Source of the DNA: Larimichthys crocea | Taxonomy: Eukaryota; Chordata; Actinopteri; Sciaenidae | NCBI RefSeq assembly: GCF_000972845.2 | Contig: NC_040027.1 | Coordinates: 11,895,760 to 11,959,759 of the forward strand | Direction of reading: 5' to 3' | Length of the DNA stretch: 64,000 bases | Part shown: piece by piece, positions 22,632-34,900 of the stretch | Layout: each line of letters starts with the position of its first letter | Numbering within the stretch: the first letter of the stretch is position 1 | Notes under the pieces: generated by a model | Told to the model about the DNA's origin: nothing | Databases searched by the model: none | Seen by the model: the letters and a program-made list of their open reading frames with translations, nothing else | Program-made: the position numbers and the translations under genes

Positions 22632-22791
22632 CTCCAGAGGAGGAAGAGGAAGAGGAGGAGGGGGACCCCCTCCCTGCTTTCTAGGAATTGACTTGTTCCA
22701 GCTACAGCTGTATCTCCAACACTTCAGCAGCTGCAGCCAGCCTGCAGGAGAGAAGAGAGGGATCAGATACACAGCATCCACTCAACTGAGA

Positions 22792-22838
<47 letters not shown>
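22792..22838. repeat. GT/GA compound microsatellite upstream of gene A
   Basis: A GT run passes into a GA run just upstream of the first exon of gene A. CT/GA-rich tracts continue to about 23240, which probably includes the promoter region. Confidence 0.9.
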
Positions 22839-22841
<3 letters not shown>

Positions 22842-23239
22842 GTGACTCAGGGGTTAATCACACGCACACATGCAACATGTAAACCATCTTTACGCGCGGC
22901 CGTGCGTTTTGGCGATAAACCTCGACCCTCTCTCTCTCTCTCTGACCTGATCAGAAGTCGCTGTTCAGCAGATGCGTGCTTCATCATCTCTTTTCCTCCT
23001 CTTCATCAACTTTCACTCCCGTATGGCGTCCCCCCCACTCCAGCCACTCCAGCAAAAACCTCCCAAACAAAAAAAAAAAAAATCCAAGTCTCTCTCTCTC
23101 CGCCTCGGCTCCGCCGCGCCTCCTCTCTCATTCTGTGCTCGTCTGCCGCGTCGCTTTCTTTCCCAGCAAAAGAGGCATATCCGGGTTTTTTCTTTTTTTC
23201 CTCTTTTCTTGTTGGTGTGTGTGTGAGAGAGAGAGAGAC

Positions 23240-26200
23240 TGTGTGTGTGTGTGTGTTACTGCACCGAAAATCTGCAGGAGAGGAGTTGATGTCGCATGTG
23301 GGTGTTTGGTTTTCAGCTGGCCACAGCAGCACCAACACCAGCAGCAGGATCAGCAGCAGGACAGGGGAGAGACTACAGTGTGAGGAAGTGTTGTTTTGTT
23401 TTTTTGTTTTTTTATGAGGAAGGGTTTTCAGTGACGAGGATATGGAGGGCAGGGCTGTTCTGTCACTTTGCCTCTGTTTGGGCTAAAGCTGTTTGCACCA
23501 GGGAAGAAGAATTATAGTCCCAGTCATATGTGAGCCGATAAACCCTGCAAACAAAAAGCAGACTGTGTTTTTTTTTTTTTTAGGTGGAGCTCTGCTGGGG
23601 GTGGAGCAGGATGAGGAAGGAAATGATTTTGGTATGACTGCAATGACTGAAAATAAGTTGCAGAGGCGGGGCTATGCATGGAGGTCACAGATCTCTTATT
23701 GTGACAGGAGATGCTTCAGATATTGCAAATATCTCTGAATGTTCCTTCAAGCCTAAAACCTTTTCCAGTCTGATAATCAAATTTAACAAACACCCAAATA
23801 TCTAAAAGGCAAAAAATATGCCACAAGGGCATAAAAACATAGAATAATAAGGTGAAATCAAGAACACACAGTACAATATGATCATGTACCTTTGACCTTT
23901 TGCCGCCAAAACACCTGTTGAAGCATGGACCTGATCTCTGAAGGTGTGCCGTGGTATATCTGGCATCAAGATGTCAGCAGCAAATCTTTTAAAGGTCCAG
24001 TGTGTCGATTTTAACAGGATCTATTTACAGAATATGGCAGAAACGGAGTATAATGTGCAGAACTATGTTTTTCAGTAGTGTATAATCACCTGAAAATAAG
24101 AATTATTATGTTAGTATAAAGAATGGACAGGGTACGACGTCGCCCGCAGGTTTCTAAGAGAGTGTCGTGGCTCTGGCTGCCAACATGTTGGCTGTACTCC
24201 TTCGTCCACTTCTAATCTAAAAATACACAAAGATGCAGATCATTGGTGCACCTGAGGCGCGCTGAATGAAGCCTGTGTGCTCACACAAGCCATCTGTAAC
24301 AAGACCCACCTGTCAGTCAAAGCGTCCACGCTCTTAACTCTGCAAAACTTTAACTTTAGTATCATTTGAACAAGTACAGTTTTCATGAACAGGGAAATCA
24401 GCTATAGAGACCAAAACTGTCTTTTGTACCAGGCTGTTTATTTCTGCTGTGAAGTTGTGGCTGAGGGTCAAAAGTCTTTCTCAGATGAAATGATGCTTAA
24501 GATTCTTGAAGTTTAAGTTTCTTTGCAGTCTGATGAAATATTCTGAAGGTCCCGGCTCTTGGTTCAAAAGGTTCAAAGGTCGTTATCTGAAAAGCGATAC
24601 AGGCGATCCTGCACCATGAGCTCTACAAGTGCTGGTGGGAATTAAGTCTCTGTAAATAATAATAATAATATAAAAAGTAAGAGTCTGTATCGAATGTGAC
24701 ATAAGATAACTTCTGTTATGATTTGACGCCATATAAATAAAATTATGTTGAATTAAATTGACCCGCTGCCTCTCGTCTCAAGTCTCGAAGGCCACTGTCG
24801 ACCTGCTAAACATCTGCAAACCCAGACTCCACCTACTGCAGAAGACCATGTCATATGATCAAAAGCTCCAGGACATCTGCTAAATGGACTTTGTGGAGGA
24901 TTTGTTTTCTTAAGTGTGAGGAGTTGACATTCACCTGCTGCACATTTCCAATCATCTCTGTTGGTCGAGTCTGATATCGTGTCCTTAATCAGCGATTTAT
25001 TAAATAAAGTTGAATACATTTAAAAACATGGTGCAAGATTGTCCCTCGAGTTGCTTTTTTACAAGATTAAAACACGTCAGTCATAGAAGCATGCATATTC
25101 AGAGGCACAAAAGAAACAACACGGTGGATCATCTGTCGACACAACAACGTATCTGTGGCCGTCAGTTTAGTGCAGCATCTTACGTCACAAATAATTCACT
25201 TGTGTAAGGACAATTATACATATCATATATGCAATTTCTTTCAAACTGTGAAGACTAAATGAATGCATAACCGAGGATAAAGACAAAAAAATAATAATTA
25301 AAAGAACATTCTTGATGTTTTTGCATCTTTAACATCATTTACAATAAATTACATACTTGGATTTTTGAGCATTTTCTAATTGTTTTATAAATTTCATTAT
25401 TAAAATCATCATGCAAGAGACTGCAAGTTCTCACAACACCTTTAGGATCACCTTTCTATTATGCAAGAGTTAAAGATTTTAAGGAGATGAGGGCCAAACT
25501 GCATTTTTTTTTCTCAACCTCCATATTTGACTTTTCACGATTCATTTTAAAAAAACATATGAACACGCTTGAGGCGACCGCTTCTCAAATCCAGAATGTT
25601 GTATATTCCCATCAGTTTCCAAACAATAATTTCATCCCAGATAGCAAATATTTTGGCTGTATTATGGCATACATTTGGCATTTTTGGCTTAACTGTGGTA
25701 TGATTAGGGTTATCCATAATAGATAAGGGGGCGCCAGCAATATATGGCTGAGTTAAGGCATGTTTATGGCAGGCCAGAAGATTGGGCAAAGAGTGGGAAC
25801 AGCTGATTTGGGGCTCTTCTGGGTGAATTTTGGCTCCCTTTTGGTATGATTCTGGCTTTCCTAATTCGGGCCATTTATGGCCCAGACATCCACCCATAAC
25901 CTTGCCAAAATGACAAATGCCAGATTTGGGCCAAAGCGAAGCTATCTGGGATTGTAATAAATAACCTTCCCGAACATGTTTATGGTCTCTGCAAGCTGAT
26001 TTGCACATTAAACTGGAATGTATTCATATTAAGGAAAGAAAAACATTACAAATGCATGAAAATAATGTGCTGTAAGTATGCATGGTTTGTTGTTTTTCTT
26101 ACTGAAATATGCAAAAAAAAAACACTGATAGGATCCTTTAACATAGAGGGAGTCTACGGTTACAGCAGGTCAGGTTGTGATACTCCCAGCTCAGGCGGTG

Positions 26201-27350
26201 AGCTGCAGTGGTCTGGAGAGCAATGGAAAAACTCATATGGTCAGATGAGTCATCGTTCCCTCGCTTTCAACACGAGTACATGTGTGGCACACAGACTGAA
26301 AAACGTCCACGGGGCCTGAGCGCTAGTTTCCCCAGAGTGAATCATATCAAATCCATCCTGTGACGAAGCATGTTTAATCGTGATGGAGGGAAATATTTGT
26401 TCAGGATGAAGTTTTTCCGACATTCCCGGGAAACAAACGATCACTGTTGTTGTTTGACGAGACAACCGAAAAGTAGGATTGGTTTAACCAGTTATCCGTA
26501 TTTGTTGAGCTGAAATTAAAGGAAATCCTGGATTTCCTGTGTGCTTCTGTTACCATGGTGACTGATGCCTGCATGCAGCAGGTTAACGTGAAGCTTAACT
26601 CCTAGTTTTCAGTCTTCGGGTGGAAGTCCACCATTACGAAGGCTGTTAAAGCTCAGGTTTGTATCAGAGTAAAACACTAGAAAATCAGCATTTATTTGCA
26701 TTTTTTTCTTGTATTTTAATTCTAATTAAATATAGTTTGTTTGAAACAAGATCTACAGTTACATTTCTCACTGTTAACTCGTCGCAAACATCAGGTCGAA
26801 ATAACGATTAGAGATCAGAAAAAGGTCACGAGATGTAACAGCATCCTGAGAGCAGATGTTCTTTACCCAGGCAGATAAGCTCATCATAATCTCCCAGAGA
26901 TGTTTAATGTAATTCAATCTCATTAACTATTTAAAGTGTTGAAATATTTCTTTAACTCCTCTCCAGCATCATCTGAACCCACCTGGGTATTTGTGGTTGG
27001 TGGAAGAATATTATGACGTCTCTTGAAAAGAGTTTTAACGTTCATCAAGACGGTGAAACGGTGGCAGCCACAGTCTTTATAAAGACATAAAGTGTCTTGG
27101 TGCTTTGTTTTGGTCTGATAAGGCTGAATTCGGTCGTGATCTACCTTTTAATTTCACCATATATTTAGAGATGCATTTACACCTGCATTGTAACTACAGA
27201 GAACTTAGGGAAACATGCTCAGGACTAGCACTGGTCGACATCAGAAAGAAGCATGCTTCAAGTGTTTGATAAAGTGTGTTTCTGTTGCAAAGTCTCAGTC
27301 GTGTGCATATTTGGTCTGATGTACACGGAGGTGGGATGGTGTCCATGTCG
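23240..27350. other. Intergenic stretch with repeats only
   Basis: I find no coding exon here. It holds dispersed repeat pieces (23990-24470, opening TTTTAAAGGTCCAGTGTGTC) and a short palindromic-ended element (25634-25952). The rest is AT-rich. Confidence 0.6.
25634..25952. mobile_element. 319-bp MITE with 12-bp perfect inverted ends
   Basis: It begins ATCCCAGATAGC and ends GCTATCTGGGAT, a perfect 12-bp inverted pair. The interior repeats words such as TTTGGC, GGCCCA and TATGGC. A 153-codon open frame crossing it on the minus strand is a by-product of this composition. No clear target duplication is seen, so the superfamily is undecided. Confidence 0.7.
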
Positions 27351-29128
27351 TCACACCTCAAAGCTGATCTCTCTCGACTGTCCGAACAGGGGCTCTGACG
27401 CCAGGTGTGTGTCCGAGTATGCGCGCCGCAGGTGTGTCGTGCTGCACGTGGTCTTGATGGCGACCTCGTAAGGAGGCGGGGGTTCCAGCCACGGAGGAGG
27501 GTGAGGCGTTGGACTGAAACCGCCGTGGTCCATGGGTGGATAGTCGAACTCCTCACCACGAGCGCCTTGCCTGTGGCGCTCCATCGTCCTACGATTGTAA
27601 GAAAACAATTGTAGAAACACACAAATTGATATACACAGTGTTGCTCTAAGGTGTGAGCGGTTGTAGGGATCAGGTAGCAGATGGAGTCATGTTCTGTTGT
27701 GTTTCCTGCAAATTACAGGGATTGGTTTTCACTGAAGTATAATGGGAATCTTAGTTTCACAGAATGATAACAAGCTTGTGAGTCTGTAAACACAAGCCAA
27801 ATATTTTACCAAAGTTTATTTATCACTAGCCAACAGCTCCTGAAAGTCAAAGTAATAGTTCTGGGAAATATGCTCAATCACTTTACGACGGAGAGTTAGA
27901 TCGATACCACTCTCATGTCTGTGCGGTAAATATGAAGCTTAGCTTAGCATAAAGACTAGAAGGAAATGTGGAGAAAGAGGTAATACCAGGTCATTAAGAT
28001 GTAACATCTCCTTTGTTTAATAAGATAAGTTCAAGTTAAGTCCTTTATTTAATTACCAAAAAAAAAAAGGCAAATTTTTTGACTTTTTTTAAGGGGATGG
28101 GGGGCATGGTTGCTAGGCAACCAGTGGAGACTCTAGGAAGTTACTTATCCCAAACAAAAATGTAATTTTGACATTTCCTAAACCAGTTTTAAGTCTTTGT
28201 GCTAAGCTGAGCTAACTGGCTTCATATTTCATGTTCAGACAAGCGAGTGTTGTGATTTTTTTTTTTCATCCGTTCTTACTTTTTGTCAAGAGAGCGTAAA
28301 GTGTATTCCCTGAAATGTCTATTTCTACTTTGTGGTGATTATATTTAGTCAGCCGTGCATCCTGCCTGTGTGCAGAGTTCAATCAATCAACGACAAGTGT
28401 CATCCGGAGCCGAGCACGGCCTTGCACACAAGACAAGGTGACGATTTTCTCCTCAAATCTGAAGCTCCGTATGTATATTTGGTCAGAAATGAAAGGGAAA
28501 TAAAGTGGCAGTGAGTGTTTCTCTTGGAAAGGTGCAGCTTCGTGCATGCCTCTGGTACAAATATGAGCAGCTTTTTTTTCCTCTGAGGGACCCTGAAAAC
28601 TGATAACTGATCCTATGATGTCATCAAATATTGAGCCACAAGAATAAATTGGACATCACGACAAAGCGAACACTCACAGTGTTTCTAAAATCTCTTCTTT
28701 GGGTTAACTAAACTGTTTTTCTATTCATTATTAGTACATGTAGGCCTTATTTTTCTGGCTTCAAGATAAAATAATAAATCTAAAACTAATTTTTGCTTCA
28801 CCCACCTGGGCAGAAACACTGACTGGGACTCTGGGAAGCGGCTCCCCGGTGATGTGAAGAGGGCATGGCTGCCGAAGTTGGGGTAGTCGTTGTATGGATA
28901 ATGTGGACACTCTGGGTCGAACTCCCGGTGGTTGTAGTTTGCGGCACTTTTGCTGTTCATAGCCCAGAACAGCCCCAGGATGAGCATGACCACCCCCAGC
29001 ACCACGCAGCAGAGGGAGAAAGCCTGCAGGCGACTCTGGGACGAGGCCAGGAAGGCTGTGGAGCCCCCGGTCACAATGAGGAAGGCTCCGATGAAGATTG
29101 CTCCATGGTGCAGGGAAGGCATCCTCAT
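27351..29128 (-). CDS. Barttin/TMEM61-like two-span membrane protein B
   Basis: Two exons, 29128-28806 and 27588-27351, join at a phase-2 intron into 186 residues. Two hydrophobic segments (about residues 9-30 and 35-56, ending LGLFWAMNS) are followed by an acidic, aromatic-rich tail. Exon 2 starts with a proline stretch whose end, LEPPPPYEVAIK, holds a PPxY motif, then a basic/serine segment and a short end, EISFEV. Exon boundary, phase and the PPPW-LEPPPPY pattern match gene A, 4.7 kb away on the same strand. Either gene could be the orthologue of TMEM61; with bsnd they make three two-span genes in a row. A second ATG at 29122 is possible as the start. A PDZ-type C-terminus is conceivable but unproven. 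Confidence 0.8.
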
Positions 29129-29586
29129 CCAGGACTGTAACTGTGTCTGAGGTTATTGTGGAGGCTGTGACCGGCTGGATAGTGTCACTCACATACAGGC
29201 AGTCCCACGAAATGTGCTCCCCATGCGCTCTGACACTGACCAGACATCCAAATAATCCACTCCACAGTCACACAAGTCCTATTATGACAGAAAAAGCTCA
29301 CTTCTTCCCATAATGTCCTCCTCCCATACTGTTAGAAAGAATCCCAAGTGGTTAAGTCCTCTCTCTGTAGATCTCCAGCTCCCGTGGAAAAGTGCTAAAA
29401 CGAATGTTTTGTTGTTAAGTAAAGAAAAATAAACCGATGAAAGCTTTGATGCGCATCAGGCCAATGTGGAGTAGCTGTGTTCATCATCAGGGCAGATGGA
29501 CGAGAGGACAACAGAGCCCATTAAGAAATCTTTACTGGCGCCCCACCCTCCCTCTGTCTAATGTGTCTGAAGGGTACCACTTTATC

Positions 29587-29589
<3 letters not shown>

Positions 29590-29646
<57 letters not shown>
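29590..29646. repeat. GT microsatellite
   Basis: Near-perfect run of about 28 GT units between gene B and dhcr24. Confidence 0.97.
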
Positions 29647-29647
<1 letters not shown>

Positions 29648-30246
29648 CAGCAATTTCTCCAAACATAAATGGCCATATTGCTCACAAACACAGTGGACTA
29701 TAGACTTACATCCTACACTCAGAGGGGTTGGGTTACAAAATTTTCATCACAACCTGAGATCTGTAATATGTTCGAGTGATTTAAAAGGAAATGTTATATA
29801 TATTTATACGATTTGTTTCTGTTTTTGACCAAATAGGCTGATGAGCAACCTAATTTATTTAAGGGTTAATTGGTATTTTACTATCTTTATCAGTAAGACA
29901 CTGTTGGAGCTTTTGTTGTGGCCTTTGTGGCTTTGAATCAGGACCTAGAGCTACAATCGAACGCACTGAGGTTGTGTCCTTTTTTATTAATTTGAATCTG
30001 AATTTGTCCGTTTTAGCAACCTAGAGAGAGTTTATATCAAGCGGCAAGTCCTGTGAAGTGAAGCCAGTGTAAGTAATGAGTAACGTCACCTATAGGTTTG
30101 TGGAGACCTGTTGTAAAGCTCAGAGTCTGGTGGCGATGGTCGTCGCCAGTCCTGCCTAATCTACAAATGGGCAAAGACAAATGTTCAAGCCTGTAAGAAC
30201 ACCCACCTGTCAACCAAAGTGGCCACGCTCTGAAGTATGCATACAT

Positions 30247-30487
30247 TTACAGGTCCAGTTTGTAAGATTCTGGGGTCTCCAGAAAAATAATATACATAAC
30301 TATGTTTATATCAGCTAAAAACACGTTTAGCTATGTGTTCCTACAACTAAACGCCAGCTCTAGATCGGGCCTAACGTATTTTTTTGTAGTTTCTCAATCA
30401 TGCTAGGAAGGAACGGGTGAGGTGAGGGGTTGTAATCAGCAACTACACTGCTAGATGCCACAAATTCCTACATACTGATCCTTTAAG
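30247..30487. mobile_element. Short copy of the AGGTCCAGT-ended MITE
   Basis: Begins AGGTCCAGTTTGTAAGATT and ends CTACATACTGATCCTTTAAG, the family ends seen at 4326-5169. About 240 bp, no coding capacity. Confidence 0.65.
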
Positions 30488-30880
30488 CCTCAATGTAATT
30501 TGACCGTGTGAGTTGTATAAAAAATGTAGTCTCAGTACAGTTGTCATGAACGGGGAAATTAGCTACAGAGACCAAAACTTTGTCTTTTTTGTACCAGGGT
30601 GTAAACCAAGCGGCAACCTTTGTGTCTGTGAAGTGAAGCCAAAAACTGCAGTTCCTCAAACGTCCACTTGAGGCTGGCTCCAGAAGTGAGTCAGTCTCCA
30701 TAAGTCCCCATGTTCAAATGTCCAACTTCACAGCAGAAATAAACATGTTTACAGCCTGGTACAAAAAACAGTTTTGGTTTCTGTAGCTAATTTCCCCGTT
30801 CATGACAACTGTACTGAGGGTGAATTTATATACAACTCACCTGTTCACATTATATTAAAAATATACATAACAGCATGGCC
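30488..30880. repeat. Long imperfect inverted repeat of a dispersed element
   Basis: The left arm (about 30492-30603) includes TGTCATGAACGGGGAAATTA in the plus sense. The right arm (about 30720-30870) includes its reverse complement. Single-orientation copies of the same sequence occur at 12160-12480 and 57040-57345. The arms could form a stem. Confidence 0.7.
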
Positions 30881-31019
30881 ACTTTGATTGACAGGAAGGT
30901 GACTCTTTACGCAGACGCTGTCATTGTTCCTTTCACAACCACAGATGTTACCGCTTGTTTAAAATACAATCAAATTTAGATATAGCCATATAGCCATACA
31001 TATACTTATATTTATACTG

Positions 31020-31243
31020 ATAATTCTGTTTACACTGTGCCATATTGCCTGTCTTTTAGCTTGTATATATTTTAGATTTTTAGATTTGTATATTTTAATT
31101 TAATATTATTTTTTATATCTTTTACTTATATTTTATACGTCATGTTTATGCTCTTTGCACGGGATAAGAGGGAAACGAATTTTCAATACTCTGTATGTCC
31201 TGTACATATAGCAGCTTTGACAATAAAGTTGACTTGACTTGAT
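31020..31243 (+). repeat. Retroelement 3' tail-like repeat
   Basis: Ends GCAGCTTTGACAATAAAGTTGACTTGACTT after ATGTCCTGTACAT. A close copy is at 62878-63053 in the same orientation. The AATAAA plus short tail repeat suggests the 3' end of a LINE family. Confidence 0.55.
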
Positions 31244-31649
31244 AATTGAAGTCCAAACAAATGTAAAAAGTCAAAACTTATTAGAGATGAATATGGATTA
31301 GAGCTTCAAAATAATAATTTCTGTGTTTATGTACTGAGAGGGTTTGGTGAAGCAATGCATCTGTGGGATACCATGTAATCATAAAAATGTAATTCCACAT
31401 TAATGATGTCCAATCCACTTTATTTATATAGATTTATAGCAAACACAAGGTTTCCAAAGTGCAAAGAAAAACACAATAAAAACATGAAGTAGACAATAGA
31501 AAGATAAAAAACAATAAAATAAATAAATAAAAACATGCATGCATGCATGTGATGGATTCAATGTAAAGTTCAATGCACACTCCTCACACATTGTCAATGG
31601 CTGTGTTGTAACATGCGCGTGCATGGTGTGACTGCCTCTGCGCGCTCTG

Positions 31650-31790
31650 ATTGGTTGAACCTCAGAGAGGCTACATCCACTCACTGCTTTGACCAATAGG
31701 CGCGCAGCTTTGACGTGTGGTCACCACCCACCTTGGTCATTCCGACCAATGAGCGCGGTGTAAAGGTGTCTCCGTGAAAGGGTGATCGTT
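31650..31790 (+). promoter_or_regulatory. dhcr24 promoter: three CCAAT boxes and SRE-like sites
   Basis: Upstream of the dhcr24 ATG are ATTGG (31650-31654), CCAAT (31693-31697) and CCAAT (31746-31750). SRE-like words are TCACCACCC (31721-31729) and GGGTGAT (31780-31786). NF-Y sites near SREs are the usual arrangement of SREBP-2 target promoters, and mammalian DHCR24 is such a target. The individual SRE matches are imperfect. Confidence 0.45.
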
Positions 31791-31900
31791 AGTCTGGGTT
31801 TTTTTTTTTTGGTTGGAATAATCAATGCGGAGTTTGATCCGCAGCCCAACTTCAAAGTGCAGCACATAGTTTGAGTTTGGAGCGCGTGCAGGCTGCACAC

Positions 31901-34900
31901 ATGGACCCGCTGCTGGTTTTAGGCGCGCTGCTGCTGCTCACGTTCCTGCTGTGGATCCGAGTCAAAGGTCTGGAGTACGTGATCGTGCACCAGAGATGGA
32001 TCTTCGTGTGTCTGTTCCTGCTGCCGCTCTCCGTCATATTTGATGTGTATTACTATGTGCGCGCGTGGCTCATCTTCAAGATGTGCTCTGCGCCAAAACT
32101 GCACGACCAGCGCGTGCGAGACATCCAGCGACAGGTGAGCCATCATCATCATCTGACAGTGTGTGTGTGTGTGTGTGTGTGCACAGGTATCATATGATTT
32201 ACATTTAACCCAATGGAGCTCTGCTGCTTAAAGTCAATGTCTCAGAATAATCATTATAATTAGGTTATTATAAGGAGTTACCTGTATTGCATGTGTTCAT
32301 ACCTTTGCCACACATGCAATTCTGTTGACTCATCAATCACTCATTAGTCACTTATTACACCAGTGTTTTATATCTGCTGCTTTTTTTATGCAACCGGACT
32401 GTCACAGAAAACTTTTACATCAGTGATCCAGCTCTTAGAATTCATTAATCGTCATTCCTGACGCGTAGATTTAAAATCAAATCAAATAAAAGCCATTTCT
32501 TTTAGTTTTAGATTATCTGGACCTGCAATGAGTGTAATCTGGGATTCAGCAAGGCCATGCAACCATTGTACTGATAAGTCTGTATTAATTAAACCAGTTA
32601 AATGACATAACAGACATACAGTGTGTTCACATGCTGCACTTTTGGTATTATGACTTGCATAATAAAGAGGCAGATAAGACACCTAATACCTTCTGAAGGA
32701 GAGAGGAATTTGACATGAAGTAGAGCGGAGAGAGCTTTATTGGACTCTCTTAATGAACTCATAATGAAGGTGAAACACACAGAGCCGCTCAGTTTATCAG
32801 CCTTTACAACTCTGAAGAGCTGCCAGGACCTTTGACCTCCAACGACGGCCTCGGTGAAAAGATAAACATGTATGCTGCGTGTCCTGTCTGTTCATGTCTG
32901 CTTCATGTTTTCTCATTTCTCATCTCAGGTGCGCGAGTGGAGGAAGGACGGCCGTAAGACCTACATGTGTACGGGTCGACCCGGCTGGCTCACCGTGTCG
33001 CTCAGAGTGGGGAAGTACAAGAAGACCCACAAGAACATCATGATCAACATGATGGACATTCTGGAGGTGGACACCGAGAGGCAGGTGAGGAGATCCAACA
33101 CGACACACAGGTTGTGTTTCTAAATGTTTTAGTTTTACTTGTAGGCGACAGATATTTACAGTCTTGTGTTGATGGCGCCTCCATTTGGAGGGAACTCCCC
33201 GACTTTTGACCTAACAAGTCAAAGTTTTCACCTCTCGACATCTTGATTTTTCCTTTTCAGTTTGTCCAATATTAATATTCAATACCTGCAAATCCAGTGT
33301 CATTCCCATCAGCCTCAGCTGTACTTTGTACGGGGGCACGGTGGCCCAGTGGTTAGCACCCTCGCCTCGCATCAAGACTGATGTGGAGGTGCCAGACACT
33401 GTAATTACTTGAGTGCCGCTTGAGGTTGGCTACGGAAGAAACCATATTCTTTGTCTCTGTGATGAATCGGCGACTTGTCCAAGGTCGCGTCTCGCCCAAT
33501 CCCAAACTGGAATCGACTTCAGCCCCCTTATGAACAATATCAACGGTTCAGGCATGAACCGTTAGGAGCACTAGGAGGAGCCAGAGGAACCGGATTTGTC
33601 TCACATACTACTGTCGGCAATATGAACTAGTAATCGTTTAAACGTGTCGAGTTTTGCGTTGGCGAACCTTGTACTCACAGCCATCTTTTGTCTTTTTTTA
33701 AGGTGGTGAGAGTTGAGCCTCTAGCCAACATGGGTCAGGTGACCGCTCTCCTCAACTCTATCGGCTGGACACTGCCGGTGGTGCCCGAGCTTGATGACCT
33801 CACCGTGGGTATGTTGTCCAGTATTTTCTGGGGTATGATCACAGAGAGGCATCATCCGTTGTTTTCTCTCGGGTTTCTAGAAATAGAGAGACGACGTCCA
33901 CAGCTGATGATGGAGATCCTGCATCTCTCACATCAATCACTGTGTCCTATTCAGAGCCTCAGCGACTTCTCTAATTGTGTTAGAGGATTGATGCTGTAGC
34001 TCAGAGGATTAAACTGGGAGGAAATGGCTGCACTGGTGGAAGCTCCCCTGGATCAGGTTTCATAATGGATTTCCTGATGCCATAAACTGCGCATCAACTA
34101 TCTAATGTTTTCCCATCAGGCCACGGTACATTCATTTATCCTGATGTCCACACGGGCACGAACAGTACATGCTCTCGCTTGTGTGTTGCCCGTCATTGGT
34201 GTCACCTGGACACTCAGATTGAATTACTCAGAACAAATCTTTTTATTCTCTCTCCTCTCTCAGGTGGTCTGGTGATGGGCACAGGCATCGAGTCTTCCTC
34301 TCACATTTACGGGCTGTTTCAGCACATCTGTGTCGCCTTCGAGCTGGTTCTAGCCGACGGCAGCTTAGTGCGCTGCACTGAGGTGAGTATTGAGTGTGTG
34401 TGTGAGGCCTGTATCATGAAGTGAGATTAGTGGGTTAGCACGCTCTCTTTAGGGTTGGCTCAGGTTTTCCAGCATGGCGAAGTCGGCTCATGTTAAACAG
34501 GGATCGCCATGGTAACATCATCACCATCACCTCTCTGCCATGGCAACAGAAAGTCTTTACTCACTTTTAACTGTTTTTATCCATTATTGTTGGTCCATAA
34601 ACACTCAAGACTATTGAAAAATTCTGTTTAAAGCTTTATCTTTAATGTGTGAATATTATTCCCACTGTTTCTATTCTGTTCTATTTTTGTTGGATGATGA
34701 ACACTGTATTTATTTCACCTTCTCAGGTTTCACCTTCGTTTGTGACCTAGTTTCTCGTAGGTGTATCACCGTTTCATATATATCGATATTTCATATCATA
34801 TTGAGTCCTTCCCTCATGGTTCTGATGATGATGATGATGTAAACATGCTATAATAACATCAGATCAGAAAGCCCAAAATCAAAGCAACAATGTCTAGATA

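Noticed and set aside
22842..23417. 191-codon plus-strand open frame
   Set aside because: It runs through CT/GA-rich, low-complexity sequence opposite the likely promoter of gene A and shows no domain or splice context.
25547..26008. 153-codon minus-strand open frame
   Set aside because: It coincides with a 319-bp MITE built of repeated words; no known domain.
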